A stretch of 64,000 nucleotides of DNA from Labilithrix sp. (GTDB lineage Bacteria > Myxococcota_A > Polyangia > Polyangiales > Polyangiaceae), in assembly GCA_019637155.1 (NCBI GenBank), contig JAHBWE010000005.1, positions 372,001 to 436,000 on the forward strand. Reading direction: 5' to 3'. The notes beneath the pieces are model-generated. The model worked only from the letters and a program-made list of their open reading frames with translations, was not told the DNA's origin and searched no databases. The translations under genes were made by a program, and so were the position numbers. Positions 33,882 to 42,961 of this stretch are shown here, piece by piece; within the stretch, counting starts at the first letter, position 1, and each line of letters starts with the position of its first letter.

Positions 33882-34747
33882 TTCTTTGCTCCCGCCTGAT
33901 CGTACTCGTAGAAGCCGCGGCCGGTCTTCTTGCCGAGCCAGCCCGCCGCGACGAGGTTCCGGAGCATCGTCGGCGCGCGGTACTTGTCGTCGCCGATGTC
34001 GCGGTGGAGCACGTCCGCGATCGCGAGGACCGTGTCGAGGCCGATCAGGTCCGAGAGCTCGAGCGGCCCCATCGGGTGGTTCAGCCCGAGCTTCGCGCCG
34101 GTGTCGATGTCGGCGGCGGTGCCGACGCCCTCCTGCAGCGCGAAGCACGCCTCGCACAGCATCGGGATGAGGATGCGGTTCACGAGGAAGCCGGGCGCGT
34201 CGTTCGACGTCGTGCACGTCTTGCCCATCTTCTCCGCCGCGGCCTTCACCGCGGCGTAGGTCTCCTCGCTCGTCTGCACCGCGCGCACGATCTCGACGAG
34301 CTTCATCAGCGGCGGCGGGTTCATGAAGTGCATCCCGACGACGAGCGAGGGCCGCTTCACCGCGCCGGCGAGCTTCGTGAGCGAAATGCTCGAGGTGTTG
34401 CTCGCGAGGACCGCGCCCGGCTTCATCGCCTCGTCGCACTGCTTGAACAGCTTGATCTTCAGCTCGACGTTCTCGGTCGCGGCCTCGACGACGAGGTCGC
34501 AGTCCTTGAACTCGGCGGGCGAGGCGACGGTCTTGATCCGGGCGACGAGGGCGTCCTTGTCCTCCGCCTTGATCTTGCCCTTCTCGACCTGCTTGCCGAG
34601 GATCGCCGCGATCTTCGCGCGGCCCTTGTCCGCGAGCTCTTGCGTCGCGTCGCAGAGCACGACCGCGTAGCCCGCCGCGGCCGCGACCTGCGCGATGCCG
34701 CCGCCCATTTGCCCGGCGCCGAGGACGCCGATCGTCTGGATATTCAT
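33878..34747 (-). CDS. 3-hydroxybutyryl-CoA dehydrogenase
   Basis: 289 residues, the usual length for the single-domain enzyme. The NAD site is TIGVLGAGQMGGGIAQVAA, with the acidic residue VVLCDAT at the end of the second strand. The catalytic His lies in VVGMHFMNPPPLMKLVEI, and the substrate loop SNDAPGFLVNRILIPM and the C-terminal HPMGPLELSDLIGLD are typical. It oxidises 3-hydroxybutyryl-CoA to acetoacetyl-CoA or runs in reverse. First gene of a three-gene coupled set with crotonase and the DUF2961 lipoprotein. Start codons of this gene and the divergent TPR gene are only 24 bp apart. Confidence 0.95.
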   Translation of the reverse strand: MNIQTIGVLGAGQMGGGIAQVAAAAGYAVVLCDATQELADKGRAKIAAILGKQVEKGKIKAEDKDALVARIKTVASPAEFKDCDLVVEAATENVELKIKLFKQCDEAMKPGAVLASNTSSISLTKLAGAVKRPSLVVGMHFMNPPPLMKLVEIVRAVQTSEETYAAVKAAAEKMGKTCTTSNDAPGFLVNRILIPMLCEACFALQEGVGTAADIDTGAKLGLNHPMGPLELSDLIGLDTVLAIADVLHRDIGDDKYRAPTMLRNLVAAGWLGKKTGRGFYEYDQAGAKK

Positions 34748-34771
34748 GGGCGGGACGACTAGCACGGGGGC

Positions 34772-35584
34772 GTGCGGAAGACAGCGCTCGCCGTCCTCTT
34801 GATCGGAGTCGCGGCCTGCGCGCGGCCGACGCCGATCGAGCGCGCGCAGCAGCTCGTTCGCCTCCATCGCGAGCCGGAGGCGACCGCGCTCCTCCGCGGG
34901 CACCTCGGCGCGCACCCCGACGACGTCCCGGCGCGCCGCCTCCTCGTCCGTGTGCTCGCCTTCGCCGGCGACCTCGAAGGCGCGAAGCGCGAGGCGGAGG
35001 AGATCGCGCGGCGCAGGCCCGACGATCCGACCGCGTGGATCGAGATGGGCCACGCGTACGAGCTCGCGCATCGCTTCGACGAGGCGCTCGCCGCGTACGA
35101 CACGGCGGCGAGCACCGCGCCGGCGTCGCCGCTCGGACCACGCGAGGGCGGGATGCGCGCCGCGCGGTGGGGCGAAGCGGAGGTCGCCGCGCCGCGGCTC
35201 GAGGAGGCGATCCGCCGCGGCGCGAGCGACGCGGAGACGTTCCACGTCCTCGGCCTCGTGCGCTTGAACCTCCGCGAGTACGACGCGGCGAAGGCGGCGT
35301 ACGAGCGCGGGCTCGCCGCCGATCCGAAGAGCAGCGAGAACGTGCTCGGGCTCGCCACCGTCGCGGTCGCGCGCGGCGACGCGCAAGAGGCGCTCGCGGC
35401 GTACGACACCCTCGCGCGGATGAAGCCGCGGCACGCGGCGGCACAGCTCGGGCGCGCGTGGGCGCTCGCGAAGCTGGGGCGGCGCGCCGACGCGGAGCGC
35501 GCGCTCGATCGGGCGGCGGAGCTCGGCGCCGCACCGGCGAACGTCGCGAAGATGCGCGCGGGCTTGAGGGCCGGCGATCTCTGA
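34772..35584 (+). CDS. TPR lipoprotein
   Basis: 270 residues from GTG 34772, with a short lipoprotein signal (RKTALAVLLIGVAACARP). At least six tetratricopeptide-like units follow, for example AWIEMGHAYELAHRFDEALAAY, AETFHVLGLVRLNLREYDAA and AQLGRAWALAKLGRRADAE. It is a likely scaffold in the periplasm or at the inner face of the outer membrane. Partner not known. Confidence 0.8.
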   Translation: MRKTALAVLLIGVAACARPTPIERAQQLVRLHREPEATALLRGHLGAHPDDVPARRLLVRVLAFAGDLEGAKREAEEIARRRPDDPTAWIEMGHAYELAHRFDEALAAYDTAASTAPASPLGPREGGMRAARWGEAEVAAPRLEEAIRRGASDAETFHVLGLVRLNLREYDAAKAAYERGLAADPKSSENVLGLATVAVARGDAQEALAAYDTLARMKPRHAAAQLGRAWALAKLGRRADAERALDRAAELGAAPANVAKMRAGLRAGDL

Positions 35585-35643
35585 ATCGATCGCGCCGGAT
35601 CGAAGCCGGCGATCTCGGTGACGATCGCAGATAAGGTGGAGGG

Positions 35644-35880
35644 ATGGCGGAACGTTCGCTCGCGATGAAGGAGCTCGACGAGGTCTTCGAGGACCTCGTG
35701 ACGTTGCTCAAGAACCCCGAGGTCGGCGCCGAGCTCACCGCGCGCGGCGTCAACACGAGCCTCGCGATCGTCGGCGCGGAGGGGCTCGCCGCCTACGTGA
35801 ACGGCGACAAGGCGCGCGCCGCCGACGATCTGTTCACCGTGGCGGAGGAGATCAAGTCGCGGATGGGAGCGGCGTCATGA
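35644..35880 (+). CDS. Small protein of unknown function coupled to mtnA
   Basis: 78 residues, [20 protein letters not shown] at the start, ending [11 protein letters not shown]. It is entirely soluble, acidic and mostly helical, with a conserved-looking [20 protein letters not shown] middle. Its TGA overlaps the ATG of mtnA (ATGA), which supports it being real and co-translated. A GGAGG ribosome site precedes the ATG closely. Confidence 0.7.
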   Translation: MAERSLAMKELDEVFEDLVTLLKNPEVGAELTARGVNTSLAIVGAEGLAAYVNGDKARAADDLFTVAEEIKSRMGAAS

Positions 35881-37016
35881 GCGACAGCCTCGGATCGGGC
35901 CGCGTGGGCGTCCCCACGCTCCGCACGGGTCAGGCGCATCCCCATCCGGAGCCGATCGGCGGCTCCGCGTCGTCGCCGGTCGAGCTCATGCCCGGCTACC
36001 GCGTGGTGCTCCTCGATCAGCGGCGCCTGCCGTCGCAGGAGCGCTTCGAGTTCTACGCGCGGCCGGAGGAGGTCGCGCAGGCGATCCGCGACATGGTCGT
36101 GCGCGGCGCGCCCGCGATCGGGATCGCCGCCGCGTACGGGATCGCCGCCGCCGCGATGCAGGCGCGCGGGGACGCCGCGTCGTTCCTCGAGGCGATGCGC
36201 GTCGCGGACGAGGTGCTCCGCGCGGCGCGCCCCACCGCGGTGAACCTCGCGTGGGCCCTCGACCGGATGCAGGTCGTCGTGCGCGACGCCGCCGCGCTCG
36301 ACTTCGCGACGCGCGTCGAGGCGGTGGCGAAGACGGCGCGCGCGCTGCACAAGGCCGAGGTCGACGCGTGCAGGACGCTCGGGCGCCTCGGCGCGGAGCT
36401 CGTCCCCGACGGCGCGACCGTGCTCACGCACTGCAACGCGGGCGCGCTCGCGACCGGCGGCTACGGCACCGCGCTCGGGATCGTCCGCGCCGCGCGCGAA
36501 GCGGGGAAGGAGGTGAAGGTCCTCGCGTGCGAGACGCGGCCGTACCTCCAGGGCGCGCGCCTCACCGCGTGGGAGCTCATGAAGGACAAGGTCCCGGTCG
36601 AGGTGATCGGCGACTCGATGGCGGCGCACTTCATGGCGAAGAAGGCGATCGACCTCGTCGTCGTCGGCGCGGACCGCATCGCGCGGAACGGCGACGCCGC
36701 GAACAAGATCGGCACGTACTCGCACGCCTGCGCCGCCGCCGCGCACGGCATCCCGTTCTACGTCGCGGCGCCGTGGAGCACGGTCGACCTCGCGTGCCCC
36801 AACGGCGACGCGATCCCGATCGAGGAGCGCGACGAGCGCGAGCTCACCCACTTCGCGGTCCCGGAGGGCGGCGAGGCGCAGATCGTCCCCGCCGGCGTCC
36901 GCGCGCGGAACCCGTCCTTCGACGTCACGCCGGCGAGGCTCCTCGCCGCGATCGTGACGGAGCGCGGCGTCGCCCGCCCCGTCACGCCCGAGTCCCTCGC
37001 CGCGCTCGCGCGCTGA
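35877..37016 (+). CDS. mtnA: S-methyl-5-thioribose-1-phosphate isomerase
   Basis: 379 residues. MtnA converts methylthioribose 1-phosphate to methylthioribulose 1-phosphate in the methionine salvage pathway. Motifs: [20 protein letters not shown] (substrate phosphate loop), [19 protein letters not shown] (catalytic Cys) and [20 protein letters not shown] (catalytic Asp of the GADR motif). The N-terminal 30 residues are longer than usual, so an internal start such as [11 protein letters not shown] (35991) is possible, but the ATGA overlap favours 35877. No other mtn genes are nearby. Confidence 0.94.
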   Translation: MSDSLGSGRVGVPTLRTGQAHPHPEPIGGSASSPVELMPGYRVVLLDQRRLPSQERFEFYARPEEVAQAIRDMVVRGAPAIGIAAAYGIAAAAMQARGDAASFLEAMRVADEVLRAARPTAVNLAWALDRMQVVVRDAAALDFATRVEAVAKTARALHKAEVDACRTLGRLGAELVPDGATVLTHCNAGALATGGYGTALGIVRAAREAGKEVKVLACETRPYLQGARLTAWELMKDKVPVEVIGDSMAAHFMAKKAIDLVVVGADRIARNGDAANKIGTYSHACAAAAHGIPFYVAAPWSTVDLACPNGDAIPIEERDERELTHFAVPEGGEAQIVPAGVRARNPSFDVTPARLLAAIVTERGVARPVTPESLAALAR

Positions 37017-37019
37017 AGA

Positions 37020-37943
37020 TCAGCGCGTGTGCCGAGCGAAGAAGCGGAAGAGCTCCTCCGTCGCGTCGACGTCGAGGCTCGTCTTGCCCGTCACGATCTC
37101 CGGGAACGCGCCGTCGCCGCTCGGCCAGCTATGGCCGCCGCCTTCGACGGCGTGGAACACCACCTCGGATCCCTCGAGGCACCGCGGGTAGCGCGTCTCG
37201 ACGACGCGGGTGCCGTCGTCTCGGCCGTCGATCGTGCGCGGCGGATCGGCGGGCTCACACGCGTTCAGCGTCACCCAGCGCGCCCGCGTCGCGTCCCCGG
37301 AGAGCACCTCACCGAGGTCGCGCGCGACCGTGCCGCCGCCGTACGGCACGATCGGATCCTCGGTCCCGGCGATCACCATCGCGGAGACCGGCCGCGCCGG
37401 CGCGCACGTGTCGGCGCCGTTCGCGGGCATGAGCGCCCCGACGGCGCCGATCGCCGCGACCCGATCGCCGAGCTCGCACGCGATTCGGAACGACATCATC
37501 CCGCCGTTCGACATGCCTGCAACATACACGCGCTTCGGGTCCACCTCGCGCTCGGCGACGAAGCGGTCCACGAGCGCACGGATGAACGCGACGTCGTCGA
37601 CCTTCTGCTCGCTCGCCTTCGTCACGCCGCGGTAGTCGTTCCACGAGCGGTCCACGCCGTCGGGGTAGATGACGACGAATCCTTCGCGATCGGCGACCGA
37701 GCTCGCGTGCGCCTGGTCTTCCATGTTCACGCCCCGACCGAGCTGGCCGTGGAGCAGGATCGCGAGCGGCCACGTCGCGGTCGGGTCCGCGCCGTGGCCC
37801 GGCGGCAGGCGATAGAGGTACGAGCGCTCGCGCCCGCCGACGTCGATCGTCGCCTCCTCCGTCCCCTCGTCGGGTCGATTCCGACAGCCAGACGTGACGA
37901 CGGCGACGAGGACGACGGCGAAGGCCGCTCGAACGATGTGCAT
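37020..37943 (-). CDS. Poly(3-hydroxybutyrate) depolymerase-like esterase lipoprotein
   Basis: ATG 37943 starts a lipoprotein signal (MHIVRAAFAVVLVAVVTSGC). 307 residues with an alpha/beta-hydrolase fold of the LpqC/PHB-depolymerase type: LAILLHGQLGRG (oxyanion), YVAGMSNGGMMSF (GxSxG nucleophile), VIAGTEDPIVPY (Asp region) and VEGGGHSWPSGD (catalytic His). Close relatives include feruloyl and acetylxylan esterases. The lipidated location suggests action on an external polymer or on cell-envelope esters. Confidence 0.9.
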   Translation of the reverse strand: MHIVRAAFAVVLVAVVTSGCRNRPDEGTEEATIDVGGRERSYLYRLPPGHGADPTATWPLAILLHGQLGRGVNMEDQAHASSVADREGFVVIYPDGVDRSWNDYRGVTKASEQKVDDVAFIRALVDRFVAEREVDPKRVYVAGMSNGGMMSFRIACELGDRVAAIGAVGALMPANGADTCAPARPVSAMVIAGTEDPIVPYGGGTVARDLGEVLSGDATRARWVTLNACEPADPPRTIDGRDDGTRVVETRYPRCLEGSEVVFHAVEGGGHSWPSGDGAFPEIVTGKTSLDVDATEELFRFFARHTR

Positions 37944-37989
37944 GGCGCGCAGGTGGCAACCGTCATGCCAGTACGAGCCTCTCCAAATC

Positions 37990-38008
37990 CCGCGCGATCG
38001 TCGCGCGG
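37990..38008. promoter_or_regulatory. Inverted repeat between esterase and lipA
   Basis: CCGCGCGA-TCG-TCGCGCGG is a perfect 8-bp stem in the 162-bp divergent space between the esterase and lipA start codons. It could be an operator; its closeness to the esterase start (47 bp) makes that gene the more likely target. Confidence 0.4.
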
Positions 38009-38105
38009 TGTGCACGGCGCTTCACCGGTGGACTGGTCCGCGTTCAGGCTCGGCGCGTCATCGCGGAAAAAGGACCGAATTGACCCGGCTTCGGGGGGAC
38101 GCTAC

Positions 38106-39182
38106 GTGACCGGCGTGGCCAGCGATCCCTCACGTCCGGCGTCGCGGTTCGCGCCGAAGCCCCCGTGGCTCAAGGTCCGCGCCCCCGGCGGCGAGACGTA
38201 CACGAACCTGAAGCAGACGTTCCGCGCGCTCGACCTCCACACCGTGTGCGAGGAGGCGCGCTGCCCGAACGTGGGGGAGTGCTGGGGCGAGGGCACCGCG
38301 ACGGTGATGCTCCTCGGCGACGTGTGCACGCGCGGCTGCCGCTTCTGCGCGGTGACGAGCGGCGATCCGCGCGGCGCGGTCGACGTGCGCGAGCCGGAGC
38401 ACGTCGCGCGCGCGATCGCGCGGCTCGGCCTCCAGTACGTCGTCATGACGATGGTCGATCGCGACGACCTCCTCGACGGCGGCGCGGCGCACGTCGCCAA
38501 GACGGTGACGCGCCTCCGCGAGCTCCGCCCCGACATCCTGATCGAGACGCTGCTTGGCGATTTCGGCGGACATCACGATTACGTTGATTTGACGGTGCAG
38601 GCCCAGCCGCACGTCTGGGCGCACAACATCGAGGTGGTGAGGCGCCTCCAGCGCACGATCCGCGACGTCCGCTGCAGCTACGAGAAATCGCTCGGCGTCT
38701 TGAAGCACGTGAAGGACGTCGATCCGGAGCGCATCACGAAGACGTCGATCATGGTCGGCATCGGCGAAGAGGACGACGAGGTGCTCGAGACGATGGCGGA
38801 CCTCCGCGCGGCGGGCGTCGACCTCCTCACGATCGGCCAGTACCTCCGTCCGACGCCGAAGCACGCGGAGGTGCATCGCTTCGTCACGCCGGAGGCCTTC
38901 GCGCGCTTCGCAGAGGAGGGGAAGAAGCTCGGCTTCGCGTACGTCGCGAGCGCGCCGCTCGTGCGCAGCTCCTACAAGGCGGCGGAGGTCTTCGTGCGCA
39001 GCGTGCTCCGGCCGGACGATCCCGCGGCGGCGGGGAAGCTCCTCGAGGAGCGGCTCGCCGAGGCGCGCCGCGCCGCGGCCGCGATCGACGGCTCGGACGT
39101 GCCGAAGACGACGAGCGAGCTCGCCGCGCGCGCGACCGCCGCGTTGCTCCCGGCGACGAGCCTCGTCCGCAAGCCGTCGTGA
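38106..39182 (+). CDS. lipA: Lipoyl synthase
   Basis: 358 residues from GTG 38106 (GTG 38115 is an alternative). LipA is a radical SAM enzyme that inserts two sulfurs into octanoyl-lysine of E2 and related proteins. The auxiliary cluster motif is CEEARCPNVGEC and the radical SAM motif CTRGCRFC, followed by LLGDFGG, YEKSLGVLKHVKD, KTSIMVGIGE, LTIGQYLRPTPKH and the terminal RSSYKA, whose Arg-Ser-Ser is needed for the auxiliary cluster. It would modify the pyruvate dehydrogenase E2 at 55842. The last codons overlap the cupin gene (GTGA). Confidence 0.96.
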   Translation: MTGVASDPSRPASRFAPKPPWLKVRAPGGETYTNLKQTFRALDLHTVCEEARCPNVGECWGEGTATVMLLGDVCTRGCRFCAVTSGDPRGAVDVREPEHVARAIARLGLQYVVMTMVDRDDLLDGGAAHVAKTVTRLRELRPDILIETLLGDFGGHHDYVDLTVQAQPHVWAHNIEVVRRLQRTIRDVRCSYEKSLGVLKHVKDVDPERITKTSIMVGIGEEDDEVLETMADLRAAGVDLLTIGQYLRPTPKHAEVHRFVTPEAFARFAEEGKKLGFAYVASAPLVRSSYKAAEVFVRSVLRPDDPAAAGKLLEERLAEARRAAAAIDGSDVPKTTSELAARATAALLPATSLVRKPS

Positions 39183-40018
39183 AGAGCTGCCGCGTCGCTT
39201 CGATCGTCGCGATCGGCGCCGTCGGCGCGGCGGGGATCGTCGAAGCCTGCGGCGGCGATCGGCCGGCCGCGCCTCCGGTCGTGGCCGCGCCCGCGGCGGC
39301 GGACAAGGACAAGGACAAGAAGGAGGAGGACGCGCTCGAGGTCGCGTTCTTCGAGGGGCGCACGAAGCTCGGTGGTCCGCCGTGCAGCCGGCTCTTCATC
39401 GTCGCGGCGAAGGGGACGGTCACGCTCGCGGACGACGTGCTGAAGACGGGCGACGTGATGATCATCCAGTACCCGGACGATCTCTACGCCGACGCGGACG
39501 GCCTCGCGCTCCGCGTCGTGCAGCCGTTCGCGTGCTCGCTCCGCGACAAACCGGGGCCGGTCGTCTCGCTCCGCCGCGCCCATCTCGCGCGCGAGCTCAC
39601 GTGGGCGGGCGGCCGGATGCACGCGCACCTCGACGTCGGCGCGGACGTCTCGCCGGACCTCTACCTCGGGCGGCTCGAAGGCACCGCCGCCGTCGGCGAG
39701 CATCGTCACGAGACGTCGGCGGAGATCCTCGTCGCGATCGAGGCGGCGGGCACGTTCACGATCGACGGCAAGGCGAGCCGCCTCGGCCCGCGCCAGATCG
39801 TGACGGTCCCGAAGGACACGCCGCACGCGTGGACGCCCGATCCCGGCACGAACCTCGTCGCGGTCCAGCTCTACGCGCCGCCGGGCCCCGAGCGTCGCTT
39901 CCTCATGCTCGACGCCGCCGAGCGCGACGCCGGAGCGCCGAAGGGCTGGTGCGACCCGCCGTTCGCGATCGATGCGAACGGGCACCGGAAGTACCACGTG
40001 GGCTGCCCAGGGCTCTAG
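39179..40018 (+). CDS. Cupin-domain lipoprotein
   Basis: 279 residues, GTG start coupled to lipA. A lipoprotein-type N-terminus (GAVGAAGIVEACGG) and a charged linker (DKDKDKKEED) are followed by two cupin-like modules. The second has EHRHETSAEILVAIEAAG and VTVPKDTPHAWTPD, where two His and a Glu plus a later His form the metal site. The first module lacks an obvious metal triad. Function unknown. Co-transcription with lipA is likely, but no metabolic link is visible. Confidence 0.82.
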   Translation: MKSCRVASIVAIGAVGAAGIVEACGGDRPAAPPVVAAPAAADKDKDKKEEDALEVAFFEGRTKLGGPPCSRLFIVAAKGTVTLADDVLKTGDVMIIQYPDDLYADADGLALRVVQPFACSLRDKPGPVVSLRRAHLARELTWAGGRMHAHLDVGADVSPDLYLGRLEGTAAVGEHRHETSAEILVAIEAAGTFTIDGKASRLGPRQIVTVPKDTPHAWTPDPGTNLVAVQLYAPPGPERRFLMLDAAERDAGAPKGWCDPPFAIDANGHRKYHVGCPGL

Positions 40019-40027
40019 CGTCGCAAA

Positions 40028-40068
40028 GCTCAGCCGCGCCCACATCCTCGTACCGAAAACGGCTGAGC
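40028..40068 (+). terminator. Hairpin between cupin gene and subtilase gene
   Basis: GCTCAGCCG (40028-40036) pairs perfectly with CGGCTGAGC (40060-40068) across a 23-nt loop, ten bases after the cupin stop and 85 bp before the protease start. No U-tract follows, so it is only a possible terminator. Confidence 0.35.
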
Positions 40069-40152
40069 ATGTGCGAGGAGGGGGATCGTGCTTAGCTTTG
40101 TCAGGCCGCCTGGGAAGATCTTTGCCCGGCCGAGCCTCGTAGAAGGAAACCG

Positions 40153-41916
40153 ATGACCAAGCGTTCGCTGCTTCTCGCGTCCTCCTCCCTCGGCCTGCTC
40201 CTGGCGATCCCCGGGCACGCCGCCGCCGCGCCGTCCAATCCCTTCGATCCTCCGCTCCGCGATCTCGTCCCCACCGCCGCGGTGGTCGACGCGCCGGACT
40301 TCATCCCCGGCGAGATCGTCGTCGACGTGAAGGACGACCTGTCCGACGCCGAGATCGAGGCGCTCGGTCGCGAGCTCCACGTCTCGCTCCGCGACAACAG
40401 CCCAGGCGTGAAGGACGACGGCAACATCGAGATCGCCGACGTCGCGCCGGGCGAGATGGCCGCGGTCATGGCCCGCCTCGCCGCGGACCCGCGCGTCGAG
40501 GGCGTCGAGCCGGCCGCGGTCGCGCAGATGTACTGGGCGCCGAACGATCCGAAGTACTCCGAGCAGTGGCACATGACGCGCGCCGGCGCCGAGACGGCCT
40601 GGGAGTACGCGTGCGGGCAGGGCGTCACGGTCGCGGTCGTCGACACCGGCGTCGCCTGTTACGACGAGGGCGGCTTCATGAAGGGCACCGACCTCGCGGG
40701 GACGACCTGCGTCGGCGGCTACAACTTCGTCGGCAAGAACGAGATCGCGGCGGACGATCAGGGGCACGGCACGCACGTCGCCGGCACCATCGCGCAGACG
40801 ACGAACAACGGCATCGGCGTCGCGGGCCTCGCGCACTGCGCGAAGCTGATGCCGGTGAAGGTCCTCTCCGCGCGCGGCTGGGGCACGATGGCGGACGTCG
40901 CGGAGGGGATCCGCTGGGCCGCCGATCACGGCGCGCAGGTCATCAACCTGTCGCTCGGCTCCTCGCAGAAGAGCCCCGTCGTCGAGAAGGCCGTCACGCA
41001 CGCGTACAAGAAGGGCGTCATCGTCGTCGCCGCGGCGGGCAACTCGGGCCGCTCGGTCGGCTACCCGGCGGGATACCCGGGCGTCATCGCGGTGAGCGCG
41101 ACGGACAAGAACGACAACATCGCGTGGTTCTCCTCGCGTGGACCCGAGGTCGCGATCGGCGCGCCCGGCGTCGGCGTCACGCAGCAGACGATCTGCGAGT
41201 CCGGCAAGAACAAGTGCGAGGTCTGGGGCACGTTCAACGGCACGAGCATGGCCTCGCCGCACGTCGCGGGCGCGGCGGCGCTCCTCGTCGGTCAGGGCGT
41301 GACGGATCCGGACGCGGTGAAGGCGACGCTCCAGGGCACCGCGACGCCGAAGGAGGACAAGAACCTCTTCGGCGCCGGCATCCTCGAGGCGGGCAAGGCC
41401 ACGCAGAAGACCCACTGGGCTCACGTCGTCATCCGCCTCGCCGCGCTCGCCGCGATCGCGGCCGTCGTCGTGCGGCGCATCAAGCAGAAGGGCGGCAAGC
41501 TCGAGAAGGGCTCCGGCAAGGTCGCGGGAGCGCTCCTCGGCTCGGTCGGCCTCCTGCCGTTCCTCCCGCTCGTCGGCATCCCCGCTCGCATCGGCGGCGC
41601 GCGCGTCTTCGCGGAGCTCGCGATGAAGCCGCTCGGCGAGTGGACGCTCCTGCTCTCGCCCGCGATCCACAAGTGGCTCCCGCTCGCGAGCGCGCTCCCG
41701 GTCTTCGCGCTCACGGCGCTCATGTTCGGCAACAAGCACCTCCGGCCCGTCATCGGCGGCCTCGCGCTCGGCACCGCGGCGCTCTGCGCGCAGATCGGCA
41801 TCTCGGGCGAGACCTGGTTCGCGATGGGCCCGTTCATGCTCCGCGTCTGGTGCGCGGTGAACGTCGTGCTTTGCATGGCGCTCGCGCGCCTCGCGCTCGA
41901 CGCGAAGAAGGCCTGA
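40153..41916 (+). CDS. Subtilase (S8) serine protease with C-terminal membrane domain
   Basis: 587 residues. A signal peptide (residues 1-25, ending GHAAAA) and an inhibitor-like propeptide (FIPGEIVVDVKDDLSDAEIE) precede the catalytic domain, whose triad lies in VAVVDTGVA (Asp), GHGTHVAGT (His) and GTSMASPHVAGAAA (Ser); AAAGNSG supplies the oxyanion Asn. After about residue 415 a membrane domain begins (HVVIRLAALAAIAAVVVRR), followed by four or five further hydrophobic segments to the end. The enzyme therefore seems to be held in the inner membrane with its protease domain outside. A GAAGGA ribosome site precedes the ATG. Confidence 0.92.
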   Translation: MTKRSLLLASSSLGLLLAIPGHAAAAPSNPFDPPLRDLVPTAAVVDAPDFIPGEIVVDVKDDLSDAEIEALGRELHVSLRDNSPGVKDDGNIEIADVAPGEMAAVMARLAADPRVEGVEPAAVAQMYWAPNDPKYSEQWHMTRAGAETAWEYACGQGVTVAVVDTGVACYDEGGFMKGTDLAGTTCVGGYNFVGKNEIAADDQGHGTHVAGTIAQTTNNGIGVAGLAHCAKLMPVKVLSARGWGTMADVAEGIRWAADHGAQVINLSLGSSQKSPVVEKAVTHAYKKGVIVVAAAGNSGRSVGYPAGYPGVIAVSATDKNDNIAWFSSRGPEVAIGAPGVGVTQQTICESGKNKCEVWGTFNGTSMASPHVAGAAALLVGQGVTDPDAVKATLQGTATPKEDKNLFGAGILEAGKATQKTHWAHVVIRLAALAAIAAVVVRRIKQKGGKLEKGSGKVAGALLGSVGLLPFLPLVGIPARIGGARVFAELAMKPLGEWTLLLSPAIHKWLPLASALPVFALTALMFGNKHLRPVIGGLALGTAALCAQIGISGETWFAMGPFMLRVWCAVNVVLCMALARLALDAKKA

Positions 41917-41925
41917 ACGAATCGC

Positions 41926-42789
41926 TCAGAACGTGCCGCGGGCGCTGAGCCCGCCGGCACCTGGTTGAAGCCACGGCGCGATGCTCGCGTTCCGTGGCTT
42001 CGTCGGTTCGAGGAAGTGCCAGATCAAGCCGCCGGCGATGAGCGCCGCGCCGCTGGCGATCCAGATCGCTCCGAACGTGGGTTGCCCCTTCGCCCGGCCC
42101 GCCTGCACCTGCCTCTCCTCGAGATCCTCGGAGCTCTCGTTCGGTAGCTGGACGCACGTGCTCGTTTCGAGACTGCAGCCGGACGGGAGGTCCGGCGCGG
42201 TGAGGAGCAGCACGACGCCGACGGTCACCGGGATGACGCCCGCGCCGACCACGAGCCACGGCCAGATCGTGTGACCGCCGTCCTCGCTCGACGACGGCAC
42301 CACGTCCCTCACGGCGGGCACCACCATCGTCACCGCGCGCGCCTTCGCGCCCTCCTTCGCGATGATCGTCTCCGTGACCTTCGGCGGTGTGTTCGTGCCG
42401 AGCGGCACGTTGCGCTGGAGCGTGAGCGTGTGCGAGCCGGGATCGATCGGGATCGCCTTGCCGTCGAGCTGGTGGGTGATGACCTCGCCGTCGATCGTGA
42501 GCGTCGCGTCGCCGACGTCGCGCCCGGCCTCGTCCTTCGCGTCGACGACGATCGTCGGCATCGCCGCGAGCACCTGCTCCGCCCACGTCGCGCAGTCGCT
42601 CGCGATCATGGCGGGGCAGTCGGTGCTGCACGACACGAACTGCCGTCGCGCCTCGCGCAGCTTCCCGTCCGCGCGCGCGATCTGCCCGCGCTCGGCGGCC
42701 TTCGCGCACGCGGCCTGGTCGGCGCGCGCGCCGGGCGCCATCCCCACGACCGCCGCTCCGACGAGCCCGACCACCCATCGACGCATCAC
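41926..42789 (-). CDS. Exported PEGA-like protein with C-terminal membrane segments
   Basis: 287 residues with a signal peptide (VVGLVGAAVVGMAPGARAD). A cysteine-containing helical N-part (RQFVSCSTDCPAMIASDC) is followed by a PEGA-like beta domain (ATLTIDGEVITHQLDGKAIPIDPGSHTLTL). Two membrane segments at about 176-198 and 244-262 flank a cysteine-bearing loop. This arrangement recurs in proteins of Polyangia. The role is unknown. Either Met1 or Met2 could be the start. Convergent with the protease gene, nine bp apart. Confidence 0.75.
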   Translation of the reverse strand: MMRRWVVGLVGAAVVGMAPGARADQAACAKAAERGQIARADGKLREARRQFVSCSTDCPAMIASDCATWAEQVLAAMPTIVVDAKDEAGRDVGDATLTIDGEVITHQLDGKAIPIDPGSHTLTLQRNVPLGTNTPPKVTETIIAKEGAKARAVTMVVPAVRDVVPSSSEDGGHTIWPWLVVGAGVIPVTVGVVLLLTAPDLPSGCSLETSTCVQLPNESSEDLEERQVQAGRAKGQPTFGAIWIASGAALIAGGLIWHFLEPTKPRNASIAPWLQPGAGGLSARGTF

Positions 42790-42863
42790 CCGCGAGAGTA
42801 CACGAGAGCTCGTTCTATGCGTGTCGCGCGAGCGGCGCCGAGCGGCAACAGGAACCTCTCCTC

Positions 42864-42955
42864 TGCGGGGTCCAGGGGCGGCGACGCGCGCCCCGCGCGT
42901 GGAGAGTCCCCTGGCGGGGAGAGCTCGAGAGGGGCAGCGCCCCTCTCGAACATGA
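42864..42955 (-). repeat. Structured intergenic element, copy 2
   Basis: On the minus strand it begins seven bases after the stop of the heme-motif lipoprotein gene. Stem 1: CGAGAGGGG (42948-42940) with CCCCTCTCG (42934-42926). Stem 2 outer: CCAGGGG (42914-42908) with CCCCTGG (42878-42872); inner ACGCGCG (42900-42894) with CGCGCGT (42890-42884). Compared with copy 1 at 19227, a G-C pair in the outer stem is replaced by A-T on both sides, which supports pairing in RNA or DNA. Confidence 0.75.
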
Positions 42956-42961
42956 CAAGCC

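Noticed and set aside
37029-38105. Upstream extension of lipA
   Set aside because: Runs opposite the esterase gene and lacks LipA homology before residue VTGVASDPS; GTG 38106 is the natural start.
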